The position numbers and the translations under genes are program-made. DNA of 64,000 nt, taken from NCBI GenBank assembly GCA_934725855.1, contig CAKVCL010000006.1:1-64000 (forward strand). Reading direction: 5' to 3'. This DNA comes from an uncultured Cellulosilyticum sp. GTDB lineage: Bacteria; Bacillota; Clostridia; Lachnospirales; Cellulosilyticaceae. The notes beneath the pieces were generated by a model. The model did no database searches, was not told where the DNA came from, and saw only the letters and a program-made list of their open reading frames with translations. The stretch's first letter is position 1. The number at the start of each line of letters is the position of its first letter. Shown here in pieces: positions 47,157 through 56,936 of the stretch.

Positions 47157-48857
47157 CTAATAGCCCATAAAATACTTTTCTTCTATATTTTTAGCACAAA
47201 TCGGCTTATCCCAAAAATAACCTTGCCCCATTTCACAACCAAGACTACTCACTGCATAAAGTTGTTCTTCATTTTCTATTCCTTCAGCTATCGTCTTTAA
47301 ATGTAAACTTTTGGCAATAGCAATAATTGCCTCTACAATTGCTCGATCTTGGGTATTGGCAACAATCTCTCTAATAAAAGACATATCAATCTTTAAATGG
47401 TCAAATGCAAATTTCTTTAAATAACCAATAGAAGCATAGCCTGTTCCAAAATCATCAATTGAAATCGCAAATCCATAAGCCCTTAAGTCCTCAATAGCAG
47501 CCTTTGCACTTTGATAATCCTCCATTACCGTGGTTTCTGTTACTTCTAATACCACATAACAAGGGGCAATCTGATATTTTATAAGCACTTCCTTAATTTG
47601 CTCTGCTAAATGTGGATTTCTAAACTGCAATGCAGACAAATTAACAGAAGCAGGAACCACCTGATACCCTTTATCTAGCCACTCTCGAATTTGCATACAT
47701 ACTTTTTCAAGTACTCTAATGCCTACTTTTTCAATTAAATTCATCTGCTCTAAGGTACTCAAAAAAGCACCTGGAGAAATAATCTGTCCATCTTGCTTTT
47801 GTCTTCTAATAAGTGCTTCCATTCCTACTAATTTTTCTTGTTTTAAGTCTACAAAAGGCTGAAAATAAACTATAAATTCATCATTTTCCACGGCATACTG
47901 CAAATCTTCCTCTACTTGCTTATTCCGTTCAACTTCATCTTTTATGGTACTAGAATAAAAAGTCCAGCAACCATCTCCTTTATATTTCTTCTTATAAGAT
48001 AAAGCAGTTTGCGCCATTTCAATAAGTTGACAACTATTAAGCGCATTATCAGGCGAGATTGAAATGCCTGCTTTTAAAGCAATATGTAACTGTCTTGATT
48101 TTATTTGTATCGGTTGCTCCATCACTCTAAAAATTTTTACTAAGAGTTCTTCAACTTCACTCTCATTTTGAAGCTCATTGCATAAAATGGCAAATACACT
48201 TCCATTGTACTTGTATATCTCCTGCTGCATCCCTATTTGCCCTTTAATCCTTTTGCCTACTTCTTTTATAACAAAATCGCCAATGCTTATTCCATATTCT
48301 GTATTAATGGTATTTATCCCTTCAATATCTAGCAAAATAACACCTAATTGTTTTCTATTACGTTTATGCCTTGCCAGCTGTTTATCTAATCTTTCAAGAA
48401 AAACCTTTTGATTTGGATACTGAGTAAGCGGATCTAAATAATTTGCCTTATAGTACTCTTCTTTTAACTTTAATGTATTAGAAACATCCTTTGAAATGCA
48501 AACATAATAGGCAAGTGCATTATCGGCCCATATCGTCGTTAAGGTATTGGCTAAATAAATTCTCCTATTTCCTCTAATAAACCGGTTCGTCATAAACTCG
48601 AACTTCTCACCTTCATTAATAAAAGTTTGTATATGCTGTAAAGTCTCTTCATCCGTTAAGTCCACCCCCACAAACATACACATATCCTCACCTAATATCT
48701 GCTCACTTTGATACGCACAATCTCTAAACACAACATCATTGGCATAAATAATCTTTCCGACTGAATCACTTATGATAATCCAATCTTTTATAACGTCTGC
48801 TATTTTACTTAAAATATTTACAAGCGTGGCTTCATTAATCCCGTCAAGTTGACCCAT
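47157..48857 (-). CDS. PAS - degenerate GGDEF - EAL phosphodiesterase
   Basis: Cyclic-di-GMP signalling protein of 566 residues with no membrane segment. A PAS domain spans about residues 15-125 (DWIIISDSVGKIIYAND). A GGDEF-like domain spans 135-300, but its active motif is changed to NGSVF (218-222), so it should not make c-di-GMP. The EAL domain from about 325 keeps EAL at 347-349, EVTETTVMED and DDFGTGYASIGYLKKFAFDHLK. AEGIENEEQ is also kept, so it should hydrolyse c-di-GMP to pGpG. The dead GGDEF may bind GTP as a regulator. GAGGTG lies before the ATG. It is a single-gene unit. Confidence 0.9.
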   Translation of the reverse strand: MGQLDGINEATLVNILSKIADVIKDWIIISDSVGKIIYANDVVFRDCAYQSEQILGEDMCMFVGVDLTDEETLQHIQTFINEGEKFEFMTNRFIRGNRRIYLANTLTTIWADNALAYYVCISKDVSNTLKLKEEYYKANYLDPLTQYPNQKVFLERLDKQLARHKRNRKQLGVILLDIEGINTINTEYGISIGDFVIKEVGKRIKGQIGMQQEIYKYNGSVFAILCNELQNESEVEELLVKIFRVMEQPIQIKSRQLHIALKAGISISPDNALNSCQLIEMAQTALSYKKKYKGDGCWTFYSSTIKDEVERNKQVEEDLQYAVENDEFIVYFQPFVDLKQEKLVGMEALIRRQKQDGQIISPGAFLSTLEQMNLIEKVGIRVLEKVCMQIREWLDKGYQVVPASVNLSALQFRNPHLAEQIKEVLIKYQIAPCYVVLEVTETTVMEDYQSAKAAIEDLRAYGFAISIDDFGTGYASIGYLKKFAFDHLKIDMSFIREIVANTQDRAIVEAIIAIAKSLHLKTIAEGIENEEQLYAVSSLGCEMGQGYFWDKPICAKNIEEKYFMGY

Positions 48858-48987
48858 CTTTCACCTCTTAGTTTAAGTGAGATTTTTCTTTATTATATCA
48901 TATTATTTCTTTTAAACAATGTCATTTACACAATTATTGTCTTATAGTTAATTTATTCCCCTATTGTCATTTCCTATCTCTAAATAA

Positions 48988-49011
48988 GGATTGCCTTGTA
49001 TCAGGCAACCC
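48988..49011 (-). terminator. Weak hairpin terminator after the Lon-like gene
   Basis: GGATTGCCT pairs with AGGCAACCC with one mismatch, directly after the stop at 49018. The T run on the minus strand is short. Confidence 0.5.
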
Positions 49012-49017
49012 CTATTT

Positions 49018-51339
49018 TTAATGTGCAAAACGATTTAGCTTTTCAAACACACTTTTTTTAACATACTCTCTTTCCTCTTCAAAAAGAATCTCTACGCCTT
49101 CCCAAATATCTGTAATAGCATAGATGTGAAATTGCTTATTTTTTACTGCTTCTATCACTTCTTGGCCTAGTAATAATTCTTTTACATTTTTTCTTGGAAT
49201 CATGACTGCTTCATTCCCTCTAATGCCTCTTTGTTTGCATACCTGATAAAATCCTTCAATTTTTTCATTAATTCCACCTACAGGCTGAACCTCACCAAAT
49301 TGATTCACGGAACCTGTCACCGCAATATTTTGACAAATAGGGATTTCAGATAAACTCGATAGCACGGCATATAATTCAGCACTAGACGCACTATCTCCAT
49401 CTACCCCCACATAACTTTGTTCAAAACAAATCTGACAATTAAGTGAAAGGGGCCATTCTTGGGCGAACTGACTCCCTAAAAATCCTGTAATAATTTGTAT
49501 GCCTTTTGTGTGAATGGCTCCACTAAGCTTAGCTTCATTCTCTATATCAATAATGCCTTGCTTTCCTCTATAAGTAGTTGCTGTAATGCGAATAGGTCTT
49601 CCAAATTGTGTTCCACCAATTTCATATACTGCTAACCCGTTTATTTGCCCAATCCGTTTTCCAGTTGTATCCATTAAATACGTTCCATCTAATAATGATT
49701 CATCTAGTTCTTCTTTAATTTGCCGCTGTCTATACGCTCTTTGCCACAAGCACTTTTCTATATCCTCACAGTCTATTTGTATTTTTTCATTACATTGTGC
49801 TTCTCTTAAAATGTCCATTATCCATTCAAAATTGCTAGAAATTTTATAGGGATGTTCCATCTTTCGATAGCCATACTCTAACACCTTCATTAGCCCTTCT
49901 TTTGTAACCGGCTTAATCCTTTCTTTTTGCGATTTTGCTTTGACCTTCCCAGCTATTTCTAGTAACGAATGTTGTTTCATATTTAGTGACTCATTAAAGT
50001 TCACTTTCATCTTAAATAGCTTTAGAAAGTCTTCATCATACGTTTTTAATACATCATAAGCGCTTTCATTTCCAATTAAAATAACTTTTAAATGAACTGG
50101 AATAGGCTTAGGCCTTATCGACTTAACCAAGGCAATCCCCATTCCTTCATTTCCTTGTATGATCATTTTATCTGCTTTTAGTATATTTTTAAGCTGTTGC
50201 CAGCTATTGTTTTTTTCTACAAGCTCATCAATGTGCAGAATCAAATAGCCACCATTTGCTTTATTAATAAGCCCAGGATAAATATTCAAAAAGTGACTTT
50301 GCACCATGTTATTGTCTACATCTAATAAAATATTTGCTCCTATATTCACATTACTTTCGTCTATATCTCTTACAACAGGTGCTCCTTCTTCTTCTGGCAC
50401 ACTTAGCCAATTCACCCCATAGTTATTAACGATTCGTTCTCTTTCCTGCTTGATACTTAATGCTTTTACACCCTCTTCCTCAAGATGGATCGCAAACAAA
50501 ACTAAATTGCTGAGGATTTCCTCTGCTATTTGATTAAAATAAGCCTGCAGTAGTCGATTTGAACCATATTTTTCTTGTAGCCTTTTAATGTTTTTCCCTA
50601 CTTCACGTAAAACTAGTTCCTCACCAACTTCTGCATACAACTTAGCATATTGCTTTTCTTTTTTCCCTAATAAGAGAATTAACTCATCGGCTTCCTCTTG
50701 CAACTCTTTAATGTGACTTAAAATCTCTTCTTGAAGCACCTCGGGTAATTTCAAAAAGTTTTCTTTCGTATAATGATGGCCTTTTTCATCAAAAGGTGCA
50801 AACCGAATGCCTTCCTCTGTTTCATTAATCTCTATATTAAACTGCTCAGCTTTTTCAGCAAGCGCCATATACCATCTGTTTTTTAACTTTTCAAATTCCT
50901 TAATAAGTTTTTCTTGCTTTTGTTTATTTTCTTCAGACTCTAACAATAAAGGTAGATCTGTTAAAATAAATGCTCTTAATTCTTCTAGGTCTTGCTTCAA
51001 TTCAATGGCTTCATCTGTCTCTAGTTCTATCACAATAGGTTCTTCTGGTATCTTAAAATTATGCAAATACCCTACTGCTTTTGGCTTAACCTTTTGCCTA
51101 GCAACTTTTTTAATTTCTTGTATAATCATTTCTTCCATTTCTTCATTTTGAACACCACATATATAGAGATTGTAGCCTTTGCTTTCTATTTGTAATCCCT
51201 GCCTTATAGCGTCTATCGCTTCATCTTGACCCAACAGAGTGTAAATACTTTCTACCTCTTCTGTGGTTTGAAAAGATCTATTAGAAGGTTGATAAGAATG
51301 ATTGAGTTCATCCCAATTTAGCTCATTTATGCTATTCAT
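49018..51339 (-). CDS. Lon-like protease with degenerate P-loop
   Basis: Protein of 773 residues of the AAA_32/Lon_C class (LonB-like, without the Lon N-domain). The C-terminal protease has the Ser-Lys dyad: Ser650 in VDGDSAS and Lys693 in PVGGINEK. The ATPase part is present in outline (LLGQDEAIDAIRQGL and the GGYLILHIDEL strand). The expected P-loop GxxGxG(K/R)(S/T) is replaced by GVQNEEMEEM at residues 62-71, so classical ATP binding looks lost. A helical insert lies at about 110-260. GGGGGGG stands before the ATG. It lies alone between the EAL gene and rimI. Confidence 0.85.
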   Translation of the reverse strand: MNSINELNWDELNHSYQPSNRSFQTTEEVESIYTLLGQDEAIDAIRQGLQIESKGYNLYICGVQNEEMEEMIIQEIKKVARQKVKPKAVGYLHNFKIPEEPIVIELETDEAIELKQDLEELRAFILTDLPLLLESEENKQKQEKLIKEFEKLKNRWYMALAEKAEQFNIEINETEEGIRFAPFDEKGHHYTKENFLKLPEVLQEEILSHIKELQEEADELILLLGKKEKQYAKLYAEVGEELVLREVGKNIKRLQEKYGSNRLLQAYFNQIAEEILSNLVLFAIHLEEEGVKALSIKQERERIVNNYGVNWLSVPEEEGAPVVRDIDESNVNIGANILLDVDNNMVQSHFLNIYPGLINKANGGYLILHIDELVEKNNSWQQLKNILKADKMIIQGNEGMGIALVKSIRPKPIPVHLKVILIGNESAYDVLKTYDEDFLKLFKMKVNFNESLNMKQHSLLEIAGKVKAKSQKERIKPVTKEGLMKVLEYGYRKMEHPYKISSNFEWIMDILREAQCNEKIQIDCEDIEKCLWQRAYRQRQIKEELDESLLDGTYLMDTTGKRIGQINGLAVYEIGGTQFGRPIRITATTYRGKQGIIDIENEAKLSGAIHTKGIQIITGFLGSQFAQEWPLSLNCQICFEQSYVGVDGDSASSAELYAVLSSLSEIPICQNIAVTGSVNQFGEVQPVGGINEKIEGFYQVCKQRGIRGNEAVMIPRKNVKELLLGQEVIEAVKNKQFHIYAITDIWEGVEILFEEEREYVKKSVFEKLNRFAH

Positions 51340-51422
51340 ATAATCCCCCCCTCATTGTAGTATATTCGGTTATCTGCCAATAATTTCATATTCACAACAT
51401 CAAATTACATTTTTTAGCACAC

Positions 51423-51464
51423 AAAAAAGGAACAAAATATCTTATTAAATACTTTGCTCCTTCA
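51423..51464 (-). terminator. Hairpin terminator after rimI
   Basis: AAGGAACAAAATAT pairs with ATACTTTGCTCCTT using two G-U pairs in RNA. A T run follows on the minus strand. It ends the tsaE-tsaB-rimI unit. Confidence 0.8.
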
Positions 51465-51475
51465 ATCATTTTATT

Positions 51476-51913
51476 TCATGCTTTAACCCATTCCATAATA
51501 ATAGCATCTTCTGTTGGTTGATGATAATATCCCTTACGTCTAGCAATTTCCTTAAAGCAAAATTTCTCATAAAGTCTTCTTGCTGGTATATTGCTCTCTC
51601 TGACTTCCAAGTGAATGACACCTAAATGATATGCCTTAGCTTCTTCAAAAAGTGATTCTAATAGTTTTTCACCGATCCTTTGTTTCCTAAATGGTTTATT
51701 TACAGCAATGTTAATCACTTCGCCTTCATCTAGCACATGCCACAATCCACCATATCCTACTACCTCACCATCACACTCTGCCACAAAGTAACTTGCCACC
51801 GGATTACCCGCTTCTTTTTGAATGGATTCTAGTGTCCAAGATTCACTAAATGAATTTTGACTGATTTCATATACAGCCTCTGCATCTTGTAAGGTCATTC
51901 TTCTAATGCGCAT
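51476..51913 (-). CDS. rimI: RimI-type protein N-acetyltransferase
   Basis: GNAT acetyltransferase of 145 residues, by homology the enzyme that acetylates the N-terminus of ribosomal protein S18. The acetyl-CoA loop is FRKQRIGEKLL, preceded by VINIAVNKP and followed by HLEVRESNIPARRLYEKFCF. The ATG at 51913 has GAGGA 11 bases upstream and overlaps the tsaB end by 11 bases. It is the last gene of the tsaE-tsaB-rimI unit, a standard Firmicute order. Confidence 0.92.
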   Translation of the reverse strand: MRIRRMTLQDAEAVYEISQNSFSESWTLESIQKEAGNPVASYFVAECDGEVVGYGGLWHVLDEGEVINIAVNKPFRKQRIGEKLLESLFEEAKAYHLGVIHLEVRESNIPARRLYEKFCFKEIARRKGYYHQPTEDAIIMEWVKA

Positions 51914-52613
51914 TTTTTTCACGTTCCTCTTTTTCACGCTCTGCTTGTGACTTTCTTAAATACATTGGCACAAAAGTTGAAGGGTCTTCGCCCTTTCCTT
52001 CTGCATAAAGTTTCTCAGCCATTATACCTAATACACTTGCATGTTGTAAATTACAGAAATTTGGTGCAAATAGTGCCTTTTCACCTAATGCTTCCTCTAT
52101 AGCTTCTTTGTAAACGCCTACCCCATCTCCCATAAAAATCACTTTATTTTCATAGGCCTTAAGTGTTTGTAAATGCTCATTGATATCAACTGCCATATAT
52201 TCTGTTAAACGTACTAGGTTTTGTTTCTCATAACGATAAACCGCTGTATAAACTTGATTTCTTCTAGCGTCCATAATGGGACAAATCAAATCATCTGTAA
52301 AACAAATTCCTCCTGCTATCACATCCAGCGTTGGGACCCCTACAATAGGAACCTCTAAAGCAAGGGCTAGCGTTTTGGCTGCGGTTACTCCAATTCTTAG
52401 CCCCGTAAAAGAACCAGGCCCCGCAGTCACTGCTACCGCCTCTACTTCATCTAAATCGATTTGTATGAGTGATTTCATATGTTCTAGCATCGGCATAATG
52501 GTTTGTGAATGTGTGAGTTTATCACAAAAATAATATTCTCCTGCTAATTTTCCATTTTTAATATAGGCTACACTTCCTGCAACCCCTGAAGCATCTATTG
52601 CTAATAAATTCAT
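51903..52613 (-). CDS. tsaB: TsaB, tRNA t6A synthesis subunit
   Basis: Non-catalytic partner of TsaD in the N6-threonylcarbamoyladenosine (t6A) modification of tRNA, 236 residues. The actin-like fold starts NLLAIDASG and continues with HSQTIMPML and AVTAGPGSFTGLRIG, the family signature. It begins 8 bp after tsaE and overlaps rimI. tsaD is not in the window. Confidence 0.94.
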   Translation of the reverse strand: MNLLAIDASGVAGSVAYIKNGKLAGEYYFCDKLTHSQTIMPMLEHMKSLIQIDLDEVEAVAVTAGPGSFTGLRIGVTAAKTLALALEVPIVGVPTLDVIAGGICFTDDLICPIMDARRNQVYTAVYRYEKQNLVRLTEYMAVDINEHLQTLKAYENKVIFMGDGVGVYKEAIEEALGEKALFAPNFCNLQHASVLGIMAEKLYAEGKGEDPSTFVPMYLRKSQAEREKEEREKNAH

Positions 52614-52621
52614 CTTTACAC

Positions 52622-53041
52622 CTACTTTATTGTTATTTTTCTATAATCAAAACCTTTTTCTAAATCCTTTTCAATCGTAATCCACTTGGCATGAGTAGGT
52701 ATCACATCCTCCACATTATTCGCCCACTCCACAAGGCAGACCCCTTGTCCAAAGAAATAATCTTCGTACCCAATCATTTCAAGTTCGTCTTCATCTTCAA
52801 TACGATACATATCAAAATGATACAGTGGTTTCTCTCCGTCATATACTTGAACAATTGTAAAGGTTGGACTCGTAATGGGCTCTGTAATCCCTAAGCCAAC
52901 AGCAAAACCTTTTGAAAAAACTGTTTTTCCTACCCCTAAGTCACCTAACAAACAAAAAATATCCCCCGGCTTTGAATCTTCAGCTAGGGTGCGTCCTATT
53001 TCAAAAGTTTCCTTTTCACTTAATGTTTCATAACAAATCAT
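52622..53041 (-). CDS. tsaE: TsaE, tRNA t6A synthesis ATPase
   Basis: ATPase of 139 residues that drives the TsaB-TsaD complex in t6A synthesis. The P-loop is LLGDLGVGKTVFSKG, followed by SPTFTIVQVY, HFDMYRIEDEDE and the closing LVEWANN. The ATG at 53041 has AGAGGA just upstream; the frame to 53056 adds five residues over that site. It is the first gene of the unit and follows the tex terminator. Confidence 0.94.
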   Translation of the reverse strand: MICYETLSEKETFEIGRTLAEDSKPGDIFCLLGDLGVGKTVFSKGFAVGLGITEPITSPTFTIVQVYDGEKPLYHFDMYRIEDEDELEMIGYEDYFFGQGVCLVEWANNVEDVIPTHAKWITIEKDLEKGFDYRKITIK

Positions 53042-53144
53042 CCTAATTCCTCTCATTTTCCATCATTTATGCACATTAACTTTTCTCTCATTTTAATACG
53101 GTCTTTATAAACTTTCAACCTCCTTGCTGCGAGTAACCTAAATA

Positions 53145-53178
53145 AAAAACCGTTTATGTCTTCACATAACGGTTTTTA
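53145..53178. terminator. Bidirectional hairpin terminator after tex
   Basis: AAAAACCGTTTATG pairs with CATAACGGTTTTT with one bulge, with A and T runs at both ends. It lies 8 bases beyond the tex stop. Confidence 0.87.
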
Positions 53179-53185
53179 GTGTGCT

Positions 53186-55336
53186 CTATTGAGCTTCTTT
53201 ATTAAACTTCATGGTTAAGCCTATTTTATTTCGATTCACATCCACTGAAATCACTTCTACCTCTACAATATCGCCTACTTTAACCACCTCTAATGGATGC
53301 TTAATAAATTTGTAACTCATTTGTGAAACATGCACCAAACCATCTTGATGAACCCCTATATCCACAAAGGCACCAAAGTCAACAATATTACGTACCGTTC
53401 CTTTCAGTCTCATGCCCTCTTTTAAATCTTTTAATTCAAGCACCTCACTATGAAGGATTGGCTTTGGCATATCTTCACGAGGATCGCGTCCTGGTTTTTC
53501 TAGTGCTTTTACAATATCTTCAAGCGTTGGCACACCTACTTCTAGCTTTTCAGCTAACTTAGAAAGGTCTCCGATTCTTGTATGCAAGTCTTTAAAATCT
53601 CTTTTTTCTAATTCGTCTTTTGTATACCCAACTTCTTTTAATAAAGCATTAGCTACTTTATAAGACTCAGGATGAACACTGGTTGCATCTAAGAAGTTCT
53701 CTCCTTCTGGAACGCGTAAAAATCCCGCACATTGCTCAAAAACTTTTGGTCCAAGTCCTTTTACCTTCTTAATTTCTGCACGTGATTTAAAAGCCCCCAC
53801 TTCTTCGCGATACGCAATGATATTTTGAGAAACCGTTTTCTTAATCCCTGCTACATATTGGAGCAAAGAAGCAGATGCTGTATTGATATCCACACCAACT
53901 TCATTAACCGCACTTTCTACTACGCCCCCTAAAGACTCTTCAAGACGTTTTTGATTCATATCATGTTGATATTGTCCTACCCCAATAGCTTTTGGCTCAA
54001 TTTTTACCAGCTCAGCTAAAGGATCTTGCAAACGTCTTGCAATAGAAACCGCACTTCTTGTCCCCACATCATCTTTAGGAAATTCTTCTGTTGCTAATTT
54101 AGAAGCAGAATAAACAGAAGCCCCTGCTTCATTAACAATCACATAATGAAGTTTTTTATCTAATTCTTTAATCATTTCTGCTGCAAATTTTTCAGTTTCT
54201 CTAGAAGCTGTCCCGTTACCAATTGACAATAAATCTACATCATATTTAGCTATGAGTTCTTTTAAAGTTGCTTTGCCTTCTTCTGTTTTATTTTGTGGTG
54301 GGGTTGGATAAATTACTGTATTATCTAATTTCTTACCCGTTTCATCAATGACTGCTATTTTACAGCCTGTACGATAAGCAGGGTCAATTCCCATCACTGT
54401 ATGCCCTTTGATAGGCGCTTGCATAAGAAGTTGATATAAATTCTTCTTAAATACTTCAATCGCACCATCTTGTGCTTTTTGAGAAAGTTCATTACGAATA
54501 TCCCTTTCAATAGCTGGCGCAATGAGTCTTTTATAACTATCTTCTAGCATAGGCATTAAGTAAGCCTTAGTCGCACTTTCTTTTCGAATGATTTTTCTTT
54601 CTAAATAAGCCAGTATTTCATCAACAGGTGCTTCAATTTTAACACTTAAGGCTTTTTCATTTTCGCCGCGATTAATGGCTAAAATACGATGTCCTGGAAT
54701 GGCACTTATTTTCTCACTATAATCATAGTACATATCAAAAACCGTTTCTGCCTTTTCATCCTTGGCTTTGGTGACAATCAGCCCTTTTTGATAAGTTAAT
54801 TTACGAATATAGCCTCTAAAATCTGCATCATCGGAGATTTCTTCTGCTAAAATATCTTGCGCACCTATAATGGCTGACTTAATATCTGTAACCCCTTTTT
54901 CTTCATTTACAAAACCAGCTGCTACTTGTTCAAGATTTGCTTCTTTCTGCTCTATCATCATTTTAGCCAAAGGCTCTAACCCTTTTTCTTTAGCAATAGT
55001 GGCTCTTGTGCGTTTTTTAGGTCTATAAGGTAAATATAAATCTTCCACCTCTGTAGCCGTCATAGCTTTTTCAATGGCAAGCGCTAATTCTTCCGTTAGT
55101 TTGCCTTGTTCTTCAATGCTTTTCGTTACTTGAGCTTTACGTGCTTCTAGATTTAATAAATACGTATAACGCTCTCCAAATTGTCTTAGAATCTCGTCAT
55201 TAAGCCCGCCTGTAAGTTCTTTTCGATAACGTGCAATAAATGGAATGGTATTGCCCTCATCTATCAATTGAATCGTATTTTGGACTTGTGTTCTCTTTAT
55301 TTTAAGTTCATCTTGTAAAATTTGTATAATGTCCAT
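53186..55336 (-). CDS. tex: Tex RNA-binding transcription accessory protein
   Basis: RNA-binding protein of 716 residues. In order it has the N-terminal helical domain (TIPFIARYRKELTGGL) and a YqgF/RNase H-like domain (VMGIDPAYRTGCKIAVID). Helix-hairpin-helix motifs follow (GIKKTVSQNIIAYREEVGAF, IKKVKGLGPKVFEQCAGFLR), and a C-terminal S1 domain (GTVRNIVDFGAFVDIGVHQDGLVHVS). The ATG at 55336 follows an in-frame TTG; AAGGAG is 7 bases upstream. A TGG-TAAAAT element just before it may be its own promoter, as the kinase gene upstream ends only 55 bp away. Confidence 0.95.
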   Translation of the reverse strand: MDIIQILQDELKIKRTQVQNTIQLIDEGNTIPFIARYRKELTGGLNDEILRQFGERYTYLLNLEARKAQVTKSIEEQGKLTEELALAIEKAMTATEVEDLYLPYRPKKRTRATIAKEKGLEPLAKMMIEQKEANLEQVAAGFVNEEKGVTDIKSAIIGAQDILAEEISDDADFRGYIRKLTYQKGLIVTKAKDEKAETVFDMYYDYSEKISAIPGHRILAINRGENEKALSVKIEAPVDEILAYLERKIIRKESATKAYLMPMLEDSYKRLIAPAIERDIRNELSQKAQDGAIEVFKKNLYQLLMQAPIKGHTVMGIDPAYRTGCKIAVIDETGKKLDNTVIYPTPPQNKTEEGKATLKELIAKYDVDLLSIGNGTASRETEKFAAEMIKELDKKLHYVIVNEAGASVYSASKLATEEFPKDDVGTRSAVSIARRLQDPLAELVKIEPKAIGVGQYQHDMNQKRLEESLGGVVESAVNEVGVDINTASASLLQYVAGIKKTVSQNIIAYREEVGAFKSRAEIKKVKGLGPKVFEQCAGFLRVPEGENFLDATSVHPESYKVANALLKEVGYTKDELEKRDFKDLHTRIGDLSKLAEKLEVGVPTLEDIVKALEKPGRDPREDMPKPILHSEVLELKDLKEGMRLKGTVRNIVDFGAFVDIGVHQDGLVHVSQMSYKFIKHPLEVVKVGDIVEVEVISVDVNRNKIGLTMKFNKEAQ

Positions 55337-55391
55337 CAAGCTTCTCCTTACTCTTTTGTTTTACTACATTTTACCACAAAAATAATTAAAA

Positions 55392-56936
55392 TTATACCAA
55401 GCCTCTTCCTTTAATCTTTTCTTTTAATAGCTCTATATTTTCTTGATCCAACCACTCTTGTGTCTGATTATTACATATCGGGAACCTCAACTGTAGGATC
55501 TTTTGATTATTTTCTAGGATATACTCCATAGTAATCTCTTGCTTATTAAATATGAGCTCAATAAGTTGCAGCGTTAAATGTTCTAACTCATCTGCATGAA
55601 TGACACTAAGTGTATCCAACTCGTAACTTATCTTTTCTAAGAAAGCTACCCCTTCATGTTGAATGGTAAGAATGGTTCCTTCGTTTTCAGCACTTTCTTT
55701 TCTCATTTCAATATAAAAAGGTTCATCACCTGGTCTATTAATTAGAAGACTAATAAGCAACATAAACCCTTGCTGTATCAACTGAATATCCACTTGTTGA
55801 AATAATTCTTCCTCTAATGGATTGAACTCGAATTTAATTTTTCTCTCACTTGAAAACGCTTCAAGCACATTTTCAATCACTTCAACTAAATTGCAAACCT
55901 GTAAATTGCATTTAATATGAGCTGCTTCTATCTTTTGTATATCAATCATGTTTTGAATAATATTCATAATCTCATGGCATGAAGCTTTAAGGCACGTTAG
56001 TTGTTCTCGAATATTCCCTTCTAGCTTCTCATCTAAGAGGATTAGATCAATTGCACTTCTTATAACATTAACAGGAGTTTTTAATTCATGAGATAGACTG
56101 ACAATATGCTCACTTTGTTCCTGCTCAAATGCCATATCACCCCCTGCTTCCACTAATAGCTTTTTCTTATCCTTCCAAGGATTGATGGCACACTTTAAGT
56201 AACAATAAATAAATACTAAAATCCACTGTAAAAGCAAAAGCAAGGCAATTGTCATATTAAAATCTAAATTCTTTAAATTCTCAATACATCCTAAAACCTC
56301 TCTTACAATGCAACCAAATACAAACAGTTTATAAAAATAGACATCCTCTTTAGGCACTTGTTTTCTCCACCATTTAGTCACTCCAAGGATAACACACATT
56401 CCTAATGCATAAGTACATTTAACCATTACATAAATTGACTGACTACACCTCACTTTATATTGAGTAAGTCCCATTAACAACCCAATGCAAAGTATATTAA
56501 CTCCATTCCATAGTATTAAATAATGTTTTGCTTTTCCACTCAATAACCAAATAATCATACAAAGAGAAGAAATTTGCAGTATATTGACAACTAGCAAATG
56601 ATTAGCCGAATCTTCATAGAGGTTATGATGATCCAGGTATTTCATCTTATTAAAAATACCATATCCTACTACCATAAGCTTAATCAAACCATTAACTAGC
56701 AATATGTTTACTACTAAGTATGAAATTCTTGTCATTTCTTCGTTTAGAATAAGCTTAGAAGCTAGACATAGACCTATTGAAATACAAATAACTAATAAAT
56801 AAACTAAAATATTGATCTGTAATTTTTGTTCAACTAACAAGCTAATGGCTGTTGCACTTATCAACAATCCACATAAGCAATAAAATATCTTCTCTCCATT
56901 CAAAAAAATCACACCCTTATTGGAAGTCTTCTGCAT
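55392..56936 (-). CDS. Membrane histidine-kinase-like protein with H-box but dead ATPase domain
   Basis: A 514-residue protein with about eight N-terminal membrane helices (residues 15-250). A canonical HisKA dimerisation helix follows, with the phosphoacceptor His283 in VSLSHELKTPVNVI. The following ATP-binding domain is only a shell. The N-box aspara­gines are replaced (LLISLLIN at 393-400), the G1 box DxGxG is absent (IQHEGV at 425-430), and no GxGLG G2 box is seen. It therefore should receive but not make phosphate. The ATG at 56936 overlaps the upstream kinase-like gene by 20 bases and lacks a clear ribosome site. GTG 56912 or TTG 56903, after AAGGGTG, are alternative starts. No response regulator is adjacent. 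Confidence 0.82.
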   Translation of the reverse strand: MQKTSNKGVIFLNGEKIFYCLCGLLISATAISLLVEQKLQINILVYLLVICISIGLCLASKLILNEEMTRISYLVVNILLVNGLIKLMVVGYGIFNKMKYLDHHNLYEDSANHLLVVNILQISSLCMIIWLLSGKAKHYLILWNGVNILCIGLLMGLTQYKVRCSQSIYVMVKCTYALGMCVILGVTKWWRKQVPKEDVYFYKLFVFGCIVREVLGCIENLKNLDFNMTIALLLLLQWILVFIYCYLKCAINPWKDKKKLLVEAGGDMAFEQEQSEHIVSLSHELKTPVNVIRSAIDLILLDEKLEGNIREQLTCLKASCHEIMNIIQNMIDIQKIEAAHIKCNLQVCNLVEVIENVLEAFSSERKIKFEFNPLEEELFQQVDIQLIQQGFMLLISLLINRPGDEPFYIEMRKESAENEGTILTIQHEGVAFLEKISYELDTLSVIHADELEHLTLQLIELIFNKQEITMEYILENNQKILQLRFPICNNQTQEWLDQENIELLKEKIKGRGLV

